Source: Meghimatium bilineatum (taxonomy: Eukaryota > Mollusca > Gastropoda > Stylommatophora > Philomycidae). Taken from it: a stretch of DNA of 64,000 nucleotides. Below are positions 43,090 to 55,065 of this stretch, in pieces (positions within the stretch are counted from its first letter, which is position 1; each line of letters opens with the position of its first letter). The position numbers and the translations under genes were made by a program. The notes under the pieces were generated by a model. It was not told where the DNA came from. It saw only the letters and a list, made by a program, of their open reading frames with translations, and searched no databases. Where the stretch lies: NCBI GenBank assembly GCA_034231615.1, contig CM067322.1, forward strand, positions 66,883,354 to 66,947,353. The letters run 5' to 3'.

Positions 43090-46085
43090 ATACATTATTT
43101 CTTGTACTCTTTCACTCAAACACACAAACATCATTTCTTGTACTTTTCACTCAAACACACAAACATCATTTCTTGTACTCTTTCACTCAAACATCATTTC
43201 TTGTACTTTTCACTCAAACACACAAACATCATTTCTTGTACTCTTTCACTCAAACACACAAACATCATTTCTTGTACTTTTCACTCAAACACACAAACAT
43301 CATTTCTTGTACTTTTCATTCAAACATCATTTCTTGTACTTTTCACTCAAGCATCATTTCTTGTACTTTTCACTCAAACATCATTTCTTGTACTCAAACA
43401 TCATTTCTTGTACTTTTCATTCAAACATCATTTCTTGTACTTTTCACTCAAACACACAAACATCATTTCTTGTACTCAAACATTATTTCTTGTACTTTTC
43501 ACTGAAACACACTCCATCATTTCTTGCACTCTTTCACTCAAACACCATTTCTTGCACTCTTTCACTCAAACATTATTTCTTGCACTCTTTCACTCAAACA
43601 CACAAACATCATTTCTTGTACTCTTTCACTCAAACACACAAACATCATTCCTTGTACTTTTTTTACCCAAACACAAAAACATCATTTCTTGTACTTTTCA
43701 CTAAAACACACAAGCATCATTTCTTGCACTCTTTCACTCAAACATCATTTCTTGTACGTTTCACTCAAACACAGAAACATCATTTCTTGTACTCAAACAT
43801 CATTTCTTGTACTTTTCACTTAAACACACACCATCATTTCTTGCACTCTTTCACTCAAACACCATTTCTTGCACCCAAACATCATTTCTTGTACTTTTCA
43901 CTCAAACACACAAACATCATTTCTTGTACTTTTCACTCAAACATCATTTCTTGTACTTTTCACTCAAACATCATTTCTTGTACTTTTTACTCAAACACAA
44001 AAACATCATTTCTTGTACTTTTCACTCAAACACACAACATCATTTCTTGTACTTTTCACTCAAACACACACCATCATTTCTTGCACTCTTTCACTCAAAC
44101 ACCATTTCTTGCACTCTTTCACTCAAACATTATTTCTTGCACTCTTTCACTCAAACACACAAACATCATTTCTTGTACTCTTTCACTCAAACACACAAAC
44201 ATCATTTCTTGTACTCTTTCACTCAAACACACAAACATCATTTCTTGTACTTTTTTTACCCAAACACAAAAACATCATTTCTTGTACTTTTCACTCAAAC
44301 ACACAAACATCATTTCTGGTACTTTTCACTCAAGCATAATTTCTTGCACTCTTTCACTCAAACATCATTTCTTGTACGTTTCACTCAAACACAGAAACAT
44401 CATTTCTTGTACTCAAACATCATTTCTTGTACTTTTCACTTAAACACACACTATCATTTCTTGCACTCTTTCACTCAAACACCATTTCTTGCACCCAAAC
44501 ATCATTTCTTGTACTCTTTCACTCAAACACACAAACATCATTTCTTGTACTTTTCACTCAAACATCATTTCTTGTACTTTTCACTCAAGCATCATTTCTT
44601 GTACTTTTCACTCAAACATCATTTCTTGTACTTTTCACTCAAACATCATTTCTTGTACTCAAACATCATTTCTTGTACTTTTCACTCAAACACACATCAT
44701 CATTTCTTGCACTCTTTCACTTAAACATCATTTCTTGTACTTTTCACTCAAGCATAATTTCTTGTACTTTTCACTCAAACATCATTTCTTGTACTTTTCA
44801 TTCAAACATCATTTCTTGTACTTTTCACTCAAACACACAAACATCATTTCTTGTACTCAAACATTATTTCTTGTACTTTTCACTGAAACACACTCCATCA
44901 TTTCTTGCACTCTTTCACTCAAACACCATTTCTTGCACTCTTTCACTCAAACATTATTTCTTGCACTCTTTCACTCAAACACACAAACATCATTTCTTGT
45001 ACTCTTTCACTCAAACACACAAACATCATTCCTTGTACTTTTTTTACCCAAACACAAAAACATAATTTCTTGTACTTTTCACTAAAACACACAAGCATCA
45101 TTTCTTGCACTCTTTCACTCAAACATCATTTCTTGTACGTTTCACTCAAACACAGAAACATCATTTCTTGTACTCAAACATCATTTCTTGTACTTTTCAC
45201 TTAAACACACACCATCATTTCTTGCACTCTTTCACTCAAACACCATTTCTTGCACCCAAACATCATTTCTTGTACTTTTTACTCAAACACACAAACATCA
45301 TTTCTTGTACTTTTCACTCAAACATCATTTCTTGTACTTTTCACTCAAACATCATTTCTTGTACTTTTCACTAAAACATACAAGCATCATTTCTTGCACT
45401 CTTTCACTCAAACATCATTTCTTGTACGTTTCACTCAAACACAGAAACATCATTTCTTGTACTCAAACATCATTTCTTGTACTTTTCACTTAAACACACA
45501 CCATCATTTCTTGCACGCTTTCACTCAAACACCATTTCTTGCACCCAAACATCATTTCTTGTACTTTTCACTCAAACACACAAACATCATTTCTTGTACT
45601 TTTCACTCAAACATCATTTCTTGTACTTTTCACTCAAACATCATTTCTTGTACTTTTTACTCAAACACAAAAACATCATTTCTTGTACTCTTTCACTCAA
45701 ACACACAAACATCATTTCTTGTACTTTTCACTCAAGCATCATTTCTTGTACTTTTCACTCAAGCATCATTTCTTGTACTTTTCACTCAAACACACAAACA
45801 TCATTTCTTGTACATTTCACTCAAACACAGAAACATCATTTCTTGTACTCAAACATCATTTCTTGTACTTTTAACTCAAACGCACACCATCATTTCTTGC
45901 ACTCTTTCACTCAAACATCATTTCTTGTACTTTTCACTCAAACCCACAAACATAATTTCTTGTACTTTTCACTCAAACCCACACACATCATTTCTTGCAC
46001 TCTTTCACGCAAACATTATTTCTTGCACTCTTTCACTCAAACACACAAATATCATTTCTTGCACTCTTTCACTCGAACACACTAA
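43090..46085. repeat. 3-kb array of 28-bp units with higher-order structure
   Basis: Over 100 units of aacatcatttcttgtacttt plus tcactcaa, with shortened (15-bp) and lengthened (cacacaaacatc) forms. Plus-strand pyrimidine richness leaves it almost free of stops in every frame, giving frames up to 378 codons. A marker, cactgaaacacactccatca, occurs at 43500 and 44880, about 1.38 kb apart, followed by the same unit order. Confidence 0.97.
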
Positions 46086-46089
46086 AGTA

Positions 46090-46735
46090 ATACTGACATT
46101 ACATTCTTGACCTATTTCTGTACTTAGACATGCACCTCATGTGTGCCATTGTCATCATTATCTAGATGTTGGTTCTTCTCTTTCTCAAACTTTAGTCCAC
46201 ATTCCCCCCTCCTTCTTGCTGCAAAATGCCACTTAACCCCACCACCGTCCCCTTTTCTTACCATCCATTTTGTAGGGATCATGATGGCGACGAAGCCACT
46301 AATCGATTACACATTAGATAACACGAAGATTCTGTTCTTTCACAATATCGATCTTGTCCAGCATGGAACAAACCTGTCGGGGACCAAGTAAACCAAGGTA
46401 AGAGAGACAGACAGACATACAGAAAACAAGCATTATGGTTGGTTAAAGATTCTGTACCACACCCATCAGAGTGGACAATTCCCACCCATTTCTGACGTCA
46501 ACAGAAATGTAATATATGTCATTTACAGCTACCAAAATGTACAGACTTGTACGAAAATAACGATATATTGAAATAAGTAGTGATCTTATTGGTGAACATT
46601 GATTGTGTGTGAGTTGGTTGGTTTTCAAAGTAGAATGAACATTTGCTTGCTTGATGGGTAAATACGTGCTTATAATGGAGACTGGTCTACTTAGCAACAC
46701 GATTACTAATGGTTCTGTTATAGTTGTTGGCAGTT
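46090..46735. other. unassigned, one weak exon-like segment
   Basis: At 46250-46390 a pyrimidine tract and AG (ccattttgtag) precede an open, less AT-rich segment (starting ggatcatgatggcgacg). The translation, with MATKPLIDYTLDN and HNIDLVQHG, matches nothing I know. Could be an exon or an old transposon piece. Confidence 0.2.
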
Positions 46736-46739
46736 TAAT

Positions 46740-48945
46740 AGTTCAGTTGTTGGTGTGATAACTGTGATGGTGTGGACAAGTTCAAAGTAATGTGCAAAGT
46801 AGCGTAAGTTGCTAGTTTTGTTCATTGTAATTTGTAAGTTAGTGTTTGGTTTGTAAGTTAGTGGGTTTCTCAATGTAGGTACTTAGTGTGAGAGTTAGTG
46901 ATTTAATTCATTGTGGTCTATAGGTTATTGATTTAATGCATTTTGTGTATATATTTCTGACATAGATTAATGTAATGTACACGTTAGTAATCAAGTTCAA
47001 TATAAGTGTGTAAGCTAAAGCTTGATGTACAAGTTAGTGAATTAGTTTATTATAGTGTGTAAGTTAGTGAATTAAGTTCAATTTAGTGTATACGTTAGTA
47101 ATTTAGTTAAATGCAATGTGTAAGTTAGTGATTTAGTTGAATGTGGTGTATAAGTTAGCGTTTGGTGCATAAGTTAGTGATTTAGTTGAATGTGGTGTAT
47201 AAGTTAGCGTTTGGTGTATAAGTTAGTGATTTAGTTGAACGTGGTGTATAAGTTAGCGTTTGGTGTATAAGTTAGTGATTTAGTTGAACGTGGTGTATAA
47301 GTTAGCGTTTGGTGCATAAGTTAGTGATTTAGTTGAATGTGGTGTATAAGTTAACTTTTATTGTATAAGTTAATGATTTAGTTGAATGTGGTGTATAAGT
47401 TAATGATTTAGTTGAATGTGGTGTATAAGTTAGCGTTTGGTGTATAAGTTAATGATTTAGTTGAATGTGGTGTATAAGTTAGCGTTTGGTGTATAAGTTA
47501 GTGGTATAGTTGAATGTGGTGTATAAATTAGCGTTTGGTGTTCACGTTAGTCTTTGGTGTGTAAGATAGTAGGCTATTTGGTGGGTAAGTTAATGATTTA
47601 GTTCAATGTGGTGTATACGCTAATAATTTTGTTTAATGCAGTGTGTTATTAGCATTTGGTGTTAAGTTTGTGATTTAGTTCAATGATGTGTGTAAGTTTG
47701 CGTTTGATGTGTAAATTAGTGATTTCTTCTTCTGCGTTCGTTCTCAAACTCCTGCAGATTAGCAGGATGTAGTCCGGAGAACGGAATGAGTTGTGTCATG
47801 GTTTAAAGCATGCTGCGATATCTGCGCCTTTCGGTCTGACACATCCGACTTCAGCATGGCTATGGGTCACTGACCCAATATGCGACGGGACAGTCAACTC
47901 CATCCCATAACCTCCTTAGTCGCCTTTTACGACATGTGTGGAAGGTAAACAGTTTTGCTATTTTTTGCTCCCCTTTCGGGCCTCGGCAACACACGGGCGA
48001 ATTAGTGATTTAATTCACTGTAGTGTGTAAGTTAGAGACATAGTTCAATGATGTGTGAGTTAGCGTTCGGTGTGTAAGTTAGGCTATTTGGAGGGTAAGT
48101 TAATGATTTAGTTCAATGTGGTGTATACGTTAATAATTTTGTTTAATGCAGTGTGTAGTTAGAATTTGGTGTTAAGTTTGTGATTTAGTTCAATGATGTG
48201 TGTAATATTGCGTTTGATGTGTAAATTAGTGATTTAATTCACTGCAGTGTGTAAGTTATAGACATAGTTTAACGATGTGTGTGAGTTAGCTTTCGGTGTG
48301 TAAGTTAGCGTTTAGAGGGTAAGTTAATAATATAGATCAATGCATCATGTAAGATAGCGTTTTGTGTGTATTTTAATAATTTAGCTCAATGCAGTATGTA
48401 AGTTAGCATTTGATGTGGAAGTTAGTGATTCAGTTCACTGTGGTATGTACGTTAGCGTTTGGCGATGGAGGTAAATTGGTGATTTAGTTTATTGTAGCAT
48501 GTAAGTTAATGCTTTAATTCAATGTTTTGTGTGAGTTTGCATTTGGTGCGCAAGTTAGTGATTTAGTTCAATGAAGTGTATAAGTTGAATTTCTTGTGTA
48601 AGTTAGCGTTTTGTGTTAAAATTAGTGATTCAGTTTAATGTATTCTTTAAGTCAGCGTTCAGTTTGTAAGTTAGCGTTTGGTGTGTAAGTCAGTGATTTA
48701 GTTCAATGTAGTGTGTAATCTAGAGATCTGGGTCAATGTAATGTACAAATGAAGAATTTAGACTGGTGGGATGCTTTAATGTAGTGTTAAGTTAATGGTT
48801 AAGTCCAATGTAATATGTAACGTAGTGTTTGTTGTATTAAGTAATGATTTAGTTCATTGTCGTCTTAAGGTAGTATATGGTGTGTACTTTCGTGATTTAG
48901 TTCAATGCAATCTGTAAGGTATTGTTTGGTGCATAAGTTCGTTTT
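46740..48945. repeat. GTTAG-rich degenerate array
   Basis: Units of 25 and 49 bp around gtgtataagttagtgattta, gttgaatgtg and gcgtttggtg. The 47105-47525 part is most regular. The array resumes as short remnants at 50490-50690, 51190-51245 and 51830-51895, beyond LINE and SINE insertions. Not telomeric: the GTTAG words are not in uninterrupted hexamer or pentamer runs. Confidence 0.85.
47726..47999 (-). mobile_element. SINE family A in the GTTAG-rich array, with target duplication
   Basis: A 274-bp minus-strand copy bounded by aattagtgattt at 47714-47725 and 48000-48011. Plus-strand landmarks: cttcttctgcgttcgttctc, gatatctgcgcctttcggtc, gtcactgacccaata and cccctttcgggcctcggcaa. An unoccupied version of the target exists in the next repeat unit, at about 48205-48265. 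Confidence 0.88.
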
Positions 48946-48947
48946 TT

Positions 48948-50500
48948 TAGTTCATCATCATCATCAAGTGCAGTCTCCGCAAAAAAGGTTGGCTGCAACA
49001 TATCTAAAATATCCCCTGTCTCATGTTGTGGTTGTGCACTCTGCTAGACTGTAACCTGTCCATCTTGTGATGTTACTCTCTCACTTGTATCTCTGTCTCC
49101 CTATTGCTAGCTTCTCTTTGACTTTACGCTCAAGTAAGGTCTTCAATAAGGTCTTTTAATGTGGTCAAAATATTTTATTTGACTGATATTTATTTCTCTT
49201 AGTAGTTCTTTCTTCATATTAAGTGTTTTAGCACCTCTTTATTAGTTTTTTTTTCTCTTTCCAGGATGTTCTCCCTATTCTCCTACATATACCCACATCT
49301 CTAAGACATCAATTCTGTCTTCTAATTGTTTATTTATGCCCATGTTTCTGATCCATACATTAATATAGAATAGATGTAGCATTTTATATTTCTCATTTTT
49401 AACTTGTTTGTAATTTGTTTAGATGTTACTATTTTCCTCATGTCATTGAAGGTACTTTTTAGCCATTCCTATTCTCCTTTTAACTTCTGTTTCACATCTG
49501 CCGTCATTTGTGGCTGTGTCCAAAATTTTGATAATGTTTTACTTGTTGTAGTTTCTCTCCATCTATGGTTATGATTAGCTCTTTTTCTTCTGTGTTCTTG
49601 CTGATTATCATGGTTTTTGTTTTTTGGATATTTATATCCAGTCCATATTCATTATTTGATTTATTGACTTGATCTATTAGTCTGTAGTTCATGTTCACTT
49701 TCTGCTAAAAGAACAGTCATCTGCATATCTAATGTTGTTTATTATTTTCCCATTGATCTTGAGTTCTGGCATTTCTTCTATATTTTTAAAGATATTCTCT
49801 GTGTAGATATTACATAGGCTGGTGATAAAATACACCATTGTCTTACCCCTTTTCTTATTTGTATGTATGATGAGTAGTTGTTTTTACACCTTATTGATGC
49901 AATTTGTTCCCAGTATATATTTCTAATCAGTCTGTTGTCTTTTCCATCTATGCCTATTTCTTGAATTCATTAATTTTTCATGGTGGACTCTGTCAAAGGC
50001 CTTGCTGTAGTCTATGAAGCAAATATAGATACTTTTTTTGAGTTTTATATATTTATCTATCACTAGTCGGATACTAAGTATAGCTTCTCTGGTTCCTTTG
50101 TTTTTCTTAAAACCGAATTGTTCTTCACCGACTTCCGTGTCTATCCTGTTTTTAATTCTTTCATGTATTATCTTGAGGAGTATTTTAGTCAATGACACAT
50201 TAGACTTATTGTTCTATATTCTGTACAGTTCACAGCCCTGTACTTCTTAGGTAATGTTATGAATATTGATGATGCTAGGTATTTAGGTATGTGACCTGTT
50301 TTATATATGTCACTGCAAAGTTCTGTGATAATATCCACACCAAATTCATTTAGATTTTTTATTATGTCTGCTGTAGAAGCATGCACCCTTTCCACATTTT
50401 ATTGATTTTATTGCATTTCCTACTTCTGCTTTCAGTATTGCTGGTCCATCATTGTTATGTATTGTTGGTTTTTTGTTCCGTTGGTCGTCAACGTTAAGTT
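48948..50500 (-). pseudogene. LINE family L1x ORF2 remnant, RT palm to 3' end
   Basis: The longest copy of the family. From 50500 downward: a block with GVDIITELCSDIYKTGHIP, RTISLMCH, then EEQFGFKKNKGTREAILSIR, KKSIYICFIDYSKAFDRVHH (RT block with the first catalytic Asp), a decayed FADD segment near 49700, NEYGLDINIQKTKTMIISK, and the C-terminal region to the (TCA)n/aagtgcagtctccgcaa marker at 48953. Order and motifs fit a non-LTR RT. It interrupts the GTTAG-rich array. Several frameshifts and stops. Confidence 0.85.
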
Positions 50501-50690
50501 CAATGTTGTCTGTAAAGGTAGTGTTTGTTGTGTAAGTTCATGGTGTAGTTCAATGTAATATGTAAGGTATTGTTTGGTGTGTAGTTCGTTATTTAGTTCA
50601 ATGTAGTGTGTAAGGTAGTGTTTGGTGTGTAATTTCATCATTTAGTTCAACATTGTAAGGTAGTGTTTGATGTGTAGGTTCGTGGTTTAG
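50490..50690. repeat. GTTAG-rich array remnant
   Basis: Three or four units (gtttagttcaatgtagtgtg, aaggtagtgtttggtgtgta) of the 46.7-48.9-kb array, displaced by the LINE at 48948-50500. Confidence 0.75.
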
Positions 50691-50918
50691 TTCACTTTTG
50701 AGTGACTGAAAGGTTGATGTGTAAATCAGCAGTTTAGTTGAATTTAGAGTGATATAGCCAGTGATTAGTACCATGGAATAAAAGTTAATAGCGATATCCC
50801 CCAATATTTTGAAAGAATTCAATATTAGAAGATAAATAATATAAATAAATCTACGACTATACACACATACATACACCCATATATTATGAGAAAAAAACAA
50901 TGAAGTGGCAACAGTTAA

Positions 50919-51172
50919 AAGGTAAAGGTAGGTCCCATGGCATCTGCCGTCGGGGATGAAGATAACTCTTCATGTACTAAGCCGCAGCAACTATTAGGTG
51001 GGGTGGCCAGTTCCCATCCTTGCTGTTTTTACCTTCCCTAACTCATGCGTCAGGTACTCATTTACAGCTGAGTCGACTGGAGGAGTGGTCGTGTCAAGTG
51101 AGAAATCACAACCCGGATTTTTTTTAATGTTCGGACGTGGTTTCGAACCTGGCACGCTGTAACCAGATGATA
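50919..51172 (-). mobile_element. tRNA-derived SINE family B, 5'-truncated, with target duplication
   Basis: Bounded by gcaacagttaa at 50908-50918 and 51173-51183. Nearly identical to 61251-61548 from ggtaggtcccatggcatctg to aaccagatgatagcaa, but it stops before the A box. The minus strand keeps the B box GGTTCGAAACC. Truncation at the tRNA end fits incomplete reverse transcription by a LINE. Confidence 0.85.
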
Positions 51173-51274
51173 GCAACAGTTAAGATAGGGTTAATTCAAT
51201 GTCGTGTTTAAGTGATTAGTGAAATGTTTAGTTCAATGTAGTATATGAGTGAGTATATATATAAAAATGGGCAG

Positions 51275-51790
51275 AGAGCTCGAGACAAGAATTTAAAAAG
51301 CCAACTACGTAAATGATGAATGTATACCAACTTTGAAACACACATCTATACCGATGGAAACCAAGAGGCAAATCATAAATTCAATATTCATCCCAACATT
51401 ATGTTTTCAATGTCAGAAATGGACATTAATTAAAGAACAAGAGAGAAAGCTTACTACGTATGAAATGAGATGTCTAAGAAAAGCAGCAAACAGAACAAGA
51501 AGAGATCATGTGAGAAATGATTAGATTACAAGAACTATTGGAACAACATCAGTGATCAAATATACTGAAAAACAGAGATGGAAATGGTTCCGCCACCTAA
51601 TGAGAATGAACCCTTATTGGCCAGCAGCAAGAGTATGAAAATGGAAACAGAAATACAGAGGAAGACCAGGAAGAAAGTGGATTTAAGGAATTTATAAACA
51701 ATATGACACGGCACAGTATTACTGCACATCAAGCAACCAAACGTGCAATAGCCCGAAAACGGATCGTAAAACAATCCTGCGACGCCTCAC
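51275..51790 (+). pseudogene. LINE C-terminal remnant
   Basis: Frames on the plus strand give KRQIINSIFIPTLCFQCQKW, then RKLTTYEMRCLRKAANRTRR, DHVRND, a RWKWFRHLMRM-like block and KYRGRPGRKWI. These match the thumb and C-terminus of the LINE at 36590-37310 (IIPTLRCQTW, CLRRILGISLRDRVRNED, RGRPGKRW). Stops at several points. It splits the last remnants of the GTTAG-rich array. Confidence 0.78.
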
Positions 51791-51971
51791 AGCATATCAA
51801 GGAAAAGACAAAAGATAGATACATTTTTAGTTTAATGTATTGTGAGTGTTAGTAATGAAATATTTAGTTCAATGTGGTTTGTGAGTTAGTTATATGTTGT
51901 TACTCAAATCTTTCAATCATCCTCAGGTGACACCAGGTATCTGTTCGTCTGTAATATTTCGAGCAGGAGCC

Positions 51972-52826
51972 TACCTTGTGAGAGATCTGTAGCGACATAC
52001 CTGTGAGAGATCTGTAGCGACATACCTTGTGAGAGATCTGTAGCGACATACCTTGTGAGAGATCTGTAGCGACATACCTGTGAGAGATCTGTAGCGACAT
52101 ACCTGTGAGAGATCTGTAGCGACATACCTGTGAGAGATCTGTAGCGACATACCTGTGAGAGATCTGTAGCGACATACCTGTGAGAGATCTGTAGCGACAT
52201 ACCTGTGAGAGATCTGTAGCGACATACCTTGTGATAGATCTGTAGCGACATACCTTGTGATAGATCTGTAGCGACATACATGTGAGAGATCTGTAGCGAC
52301 ATACAGGTGAGAGATCTGTAGCGACATACCTGTGAGAGATCTGTAGCGACATACCTGTGAGAGATCTGTAGCGACATACCTGTGAGAGATCTGTAGCGAC
52401 ATACCTTGTGAGAGATCTGTAGCGACATACCTGTGATAGATCTGTAGCGACATACCTGTGAGAGATCTGTAGCGACATACCTTGTGATAGATCTGTAGCG
52501 ACATACCTGTGAGAGATCTGTAGCGACATACCTTGTGATAGATCTGTAGCGACATACCTGTGAGAGATCTGTAGCGACATACCTGTGAGAGATCTGTAGC
52601 GACACACCTGTGAGAGATCTGTAGCGACACACCTGTGAGAGATCTGTAGCGACACACCTGTGAGAGATCTGTAGCGACATACATGTGAGAGATCTGTAAC
52701 GACATACCTGTGAGAGATCTGTAGCGACATACCTGTGAGAGATCTGTAGCGACATACCTTGTGATAGATCTGTAGCGACATACCTGTGAGAGATCTGTAG
52801 CGACATACCTTGTGAGAGATCTGTAT
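51972..52826. repeat. 25-bp tandem array, about 34 copies
   Basis: Unit gtgagagatctgtagcgaca plus tacct (25 bp), with 26-bp variants (tacctt) and gatagatct changes. The minus strand is open in all three frames. The AGATCT palindrome is in every unit. Highly homogeneous. Confidence 0.97.
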
Positions 52827-52865
52827 CAACAAGAAGATAGTATACTTTTTATTGGTCCCCATATG

Positions 52866-53140
52866 TAATGTAATTTTTGACTGGTAGCATATTTGCTACA
52901 GAAAACATCGTTGACTCTTAGCATGTTTTCTATAGGGAATATCCTTGACTGGTAGAATATTGTCTTTAGGGAACATTCTTAACTGGTAGTATGTTTTCTA
53001 TAGGGAACACCGTTAACGTGCAACATGTTTTCTATAGGGAACATCCTTGACGGGTAGTATGTTTTCTATAGGGAACATCCTTGATTGGTAGTATTTTTTC
53101 TATAGGGAAAACTGTCGACTGGCAACATATTTTCTACAGG
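52866..53140. repeat. 34-bp degenerate tandem repeat
   Basis: About eight units with tagtatgttttctataggga and acatccttgactgg. Confidence 0.9.
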
Positions 53141-53319
53141 AAAATTGTTCACTGTTGTACGTTCGGTGCTGGCTATCACCGATTACTTACTTCACCCTCA
53201 CTTAACTTCGCCCATTGTCACAGTTACCTATTCCAGCGTCGTTCTCAATTGTACTCATGCGAGATAGAACTTTTGCATGTTGGAAATGCGAATTATTCTC
53301 ATCAGTGCTTGCTATTTAT

Positions 53320-53412
53320 TCTGGCAAATAGCATTAGTCATATACAAATAGCATTAGTCATATACAAATAGCATTAGTCATATACAAATAGCATTAGTCA
53401 TATACAAATATA
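53320..53412. repeat. 20-bp tandem repeat, five copies
   Basis: Copies of aaatagcattagtcatatac, essentially perfect. Confidence 0.97.
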
Positions 53413-53499
53413 CTAAAACACTAAAATTTTGCCAACGGATAAAAGAAGGACGTACATTTTTCGTTAAAATGTGTAGGGTAGCGAACTATATTTTTTTTT

Positions 53500-53720
53500 G
53501 TGAGTCTAATGTCGATCCTCAGATGGTGTTGTAGAAGCTTCCACACTTGCCGTTTAGGGTAGGGGTTTGTGAAGGAGATGTAGTCTGCGTTCCAGAGCCA
53601 GATGTTTTGCTCTGATTGAGGCGTAGTCATGTTTATTCAAGATGGTCTTGATGTTGTCTATCCATCGCTTCCTAGGTCTGCTCTTGGCTCTGTATCCTGA
53701 TTTCCATCTTGTTATAAGCT
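53500..53720 (-). pseudogene. LINE 3' fragment
   Basis: The minus strand reads AKSRPRKRWIDNIKTILNKH, then SIRAKHLALERR, typical of the C-terminal end of a non-LTR RT. Short and isolated; it abuts the next LINE remnant. Confidence 0.55.
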
Positions 53721-54027
53721 CTATCAAGATGTTTCCCTCAGACTTGTATCTCTACCTACTTCTTGACTAGCGTCCCTATACGTTACCCTCACGTAAAGTC
53801 TTGAACAAAGTGGCAAGCATTTTAGAAGTTCCAACATATTTAATTTAATTTCTTTTAATAGTTCTATAATCATATGTAGTGTTGTCGGAGCCTCGTTGCT
53901 TGTGTTCATCTCTTGCCACGAAGATCTCCATATTCTTATATATATATATCCACATCCTAAAGACATCACGTTTGTCTTCTAGCTATTTGTTCATTATCCA
54001 TGTTTCTGAGCCATACATATATATAGA

Positions 54028-54029
<2 letters not shown>

Positions 54030-54083
<54 letters not shown>
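54030..54083. repeat. TA dinucleotide repeat
   Basis: (TA)n inside a LINE remnant. Confidence 0.95.
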
Positions 54084-54092
<9 letters not shown>

Positions 54093-54689
54093 GCATTTTA
54101 CAATTTCCGTTTTTAGTTTGTTGTAATTTGTTTGGATGTTAATAGTTTCCCTATGTCATTGAAAGCATTTTTGGCCATTCATGTTTTTCTTTTAGCTTCT
54201 GTTTCAAATCTATTATTATTTGTGATTATGTATCCAAGATACAGGTGGTGGTCTACGTAATGTATCATCTTCTCCACATATTTTGTTATGTTTAAAGTTT
54301 GTTAGTATTTTGATTTTATTGATCATCATGGTATTTTTTAAGAAAGAAGAATATCTATTAGTCTTTGACTGTTCACTTTCTGCTAAGAAGAGTGTGCCAT
54401 CAACATATAGTAGATTATGTTGTATTTTCCAGTTTACCATGAGCCAGTGTATTCCTTCAATATCATTAAAAATATTTTCTGTGTAAATGTTACGTAGGCT
54501 GGGTGATAAATTGCATCCTTGTCGTACTTCTTTTTTAATTTCTATGTATAGCTAGTAGCTAGCTGTTTTCACACATTATTGATACATTTTATTCCTAATA
54601 TATATTTCTGATCAACATGGTACCTTTTCTATGTAAGACTATTTCTTGATAACATTTGTTAAAAATTATTTTTATAGAACACAAGACAA

Positions 54690-54999
54690 ATATATTCGTA
54701 CGGCAGCAAATAAACAAACTTGCAGGTTATTAGAAGCCTCTTTTGGCAGTGGTGAAACGGCGTAAACTTTTTTGGTTTGGACATGTAACGAGACGACTCA
54801 TTTTCTAAAACTATTTTGCAAGGAACAGGAGAGGGTGGAAGAAAAGAGATAGTAACAGAAAATCATGGATTGATAACAACAACTGGTCTGGGTTGGTTTT
54901 TGTAAAATCCATCGAATGGCCAAGGACAGAGGTATTTGGATGACTTTTTGTGCTGATGTCTCTAGGGTGGCACACCTTCGACCCTAACGGGTTATGGTC

Positions 55000-55062
<63 letters not shown>
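54690..55062 (+). pseudogene. LINE 3' end with ATT-repeat tail, nested
   Basis: Reads VKRRKLFWFGHVTRRLIF, then RKSWIDNNNWSGL and DPNGLWS before a (TTA)n tail of about 57 bp. The family pattern is VKRRKL.WFGHV.R...L, GRQRK.W.DNIKEWTGL. It is inserted in a minus-strand L1x copy. The trinucleotide tail marks the retrotransposon 3' end. Confidence 0.8.

Positions 55063-55065
<3 letters not shown>

Noticed and set aside
43084..46110. Many plus-strand frames up to 378 codons rich in F, L, H, S and T
   Set aside because: By-products of the pyrimidine-rich 28-bp array, open in all three phases.
46740..48945. Interstitial telomere repeat, because of frequent GTTAG
   Set aside because: GTTAG words occur once or twice per 25-49-bp unit and never as consecutive telomeric repeats.
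51900..52862. Three minus frames of 244-320 codons with SLQISH/YRSLTG repeats
   Set aside because: 25-bp repeat artefact, same peptide set in all phases.
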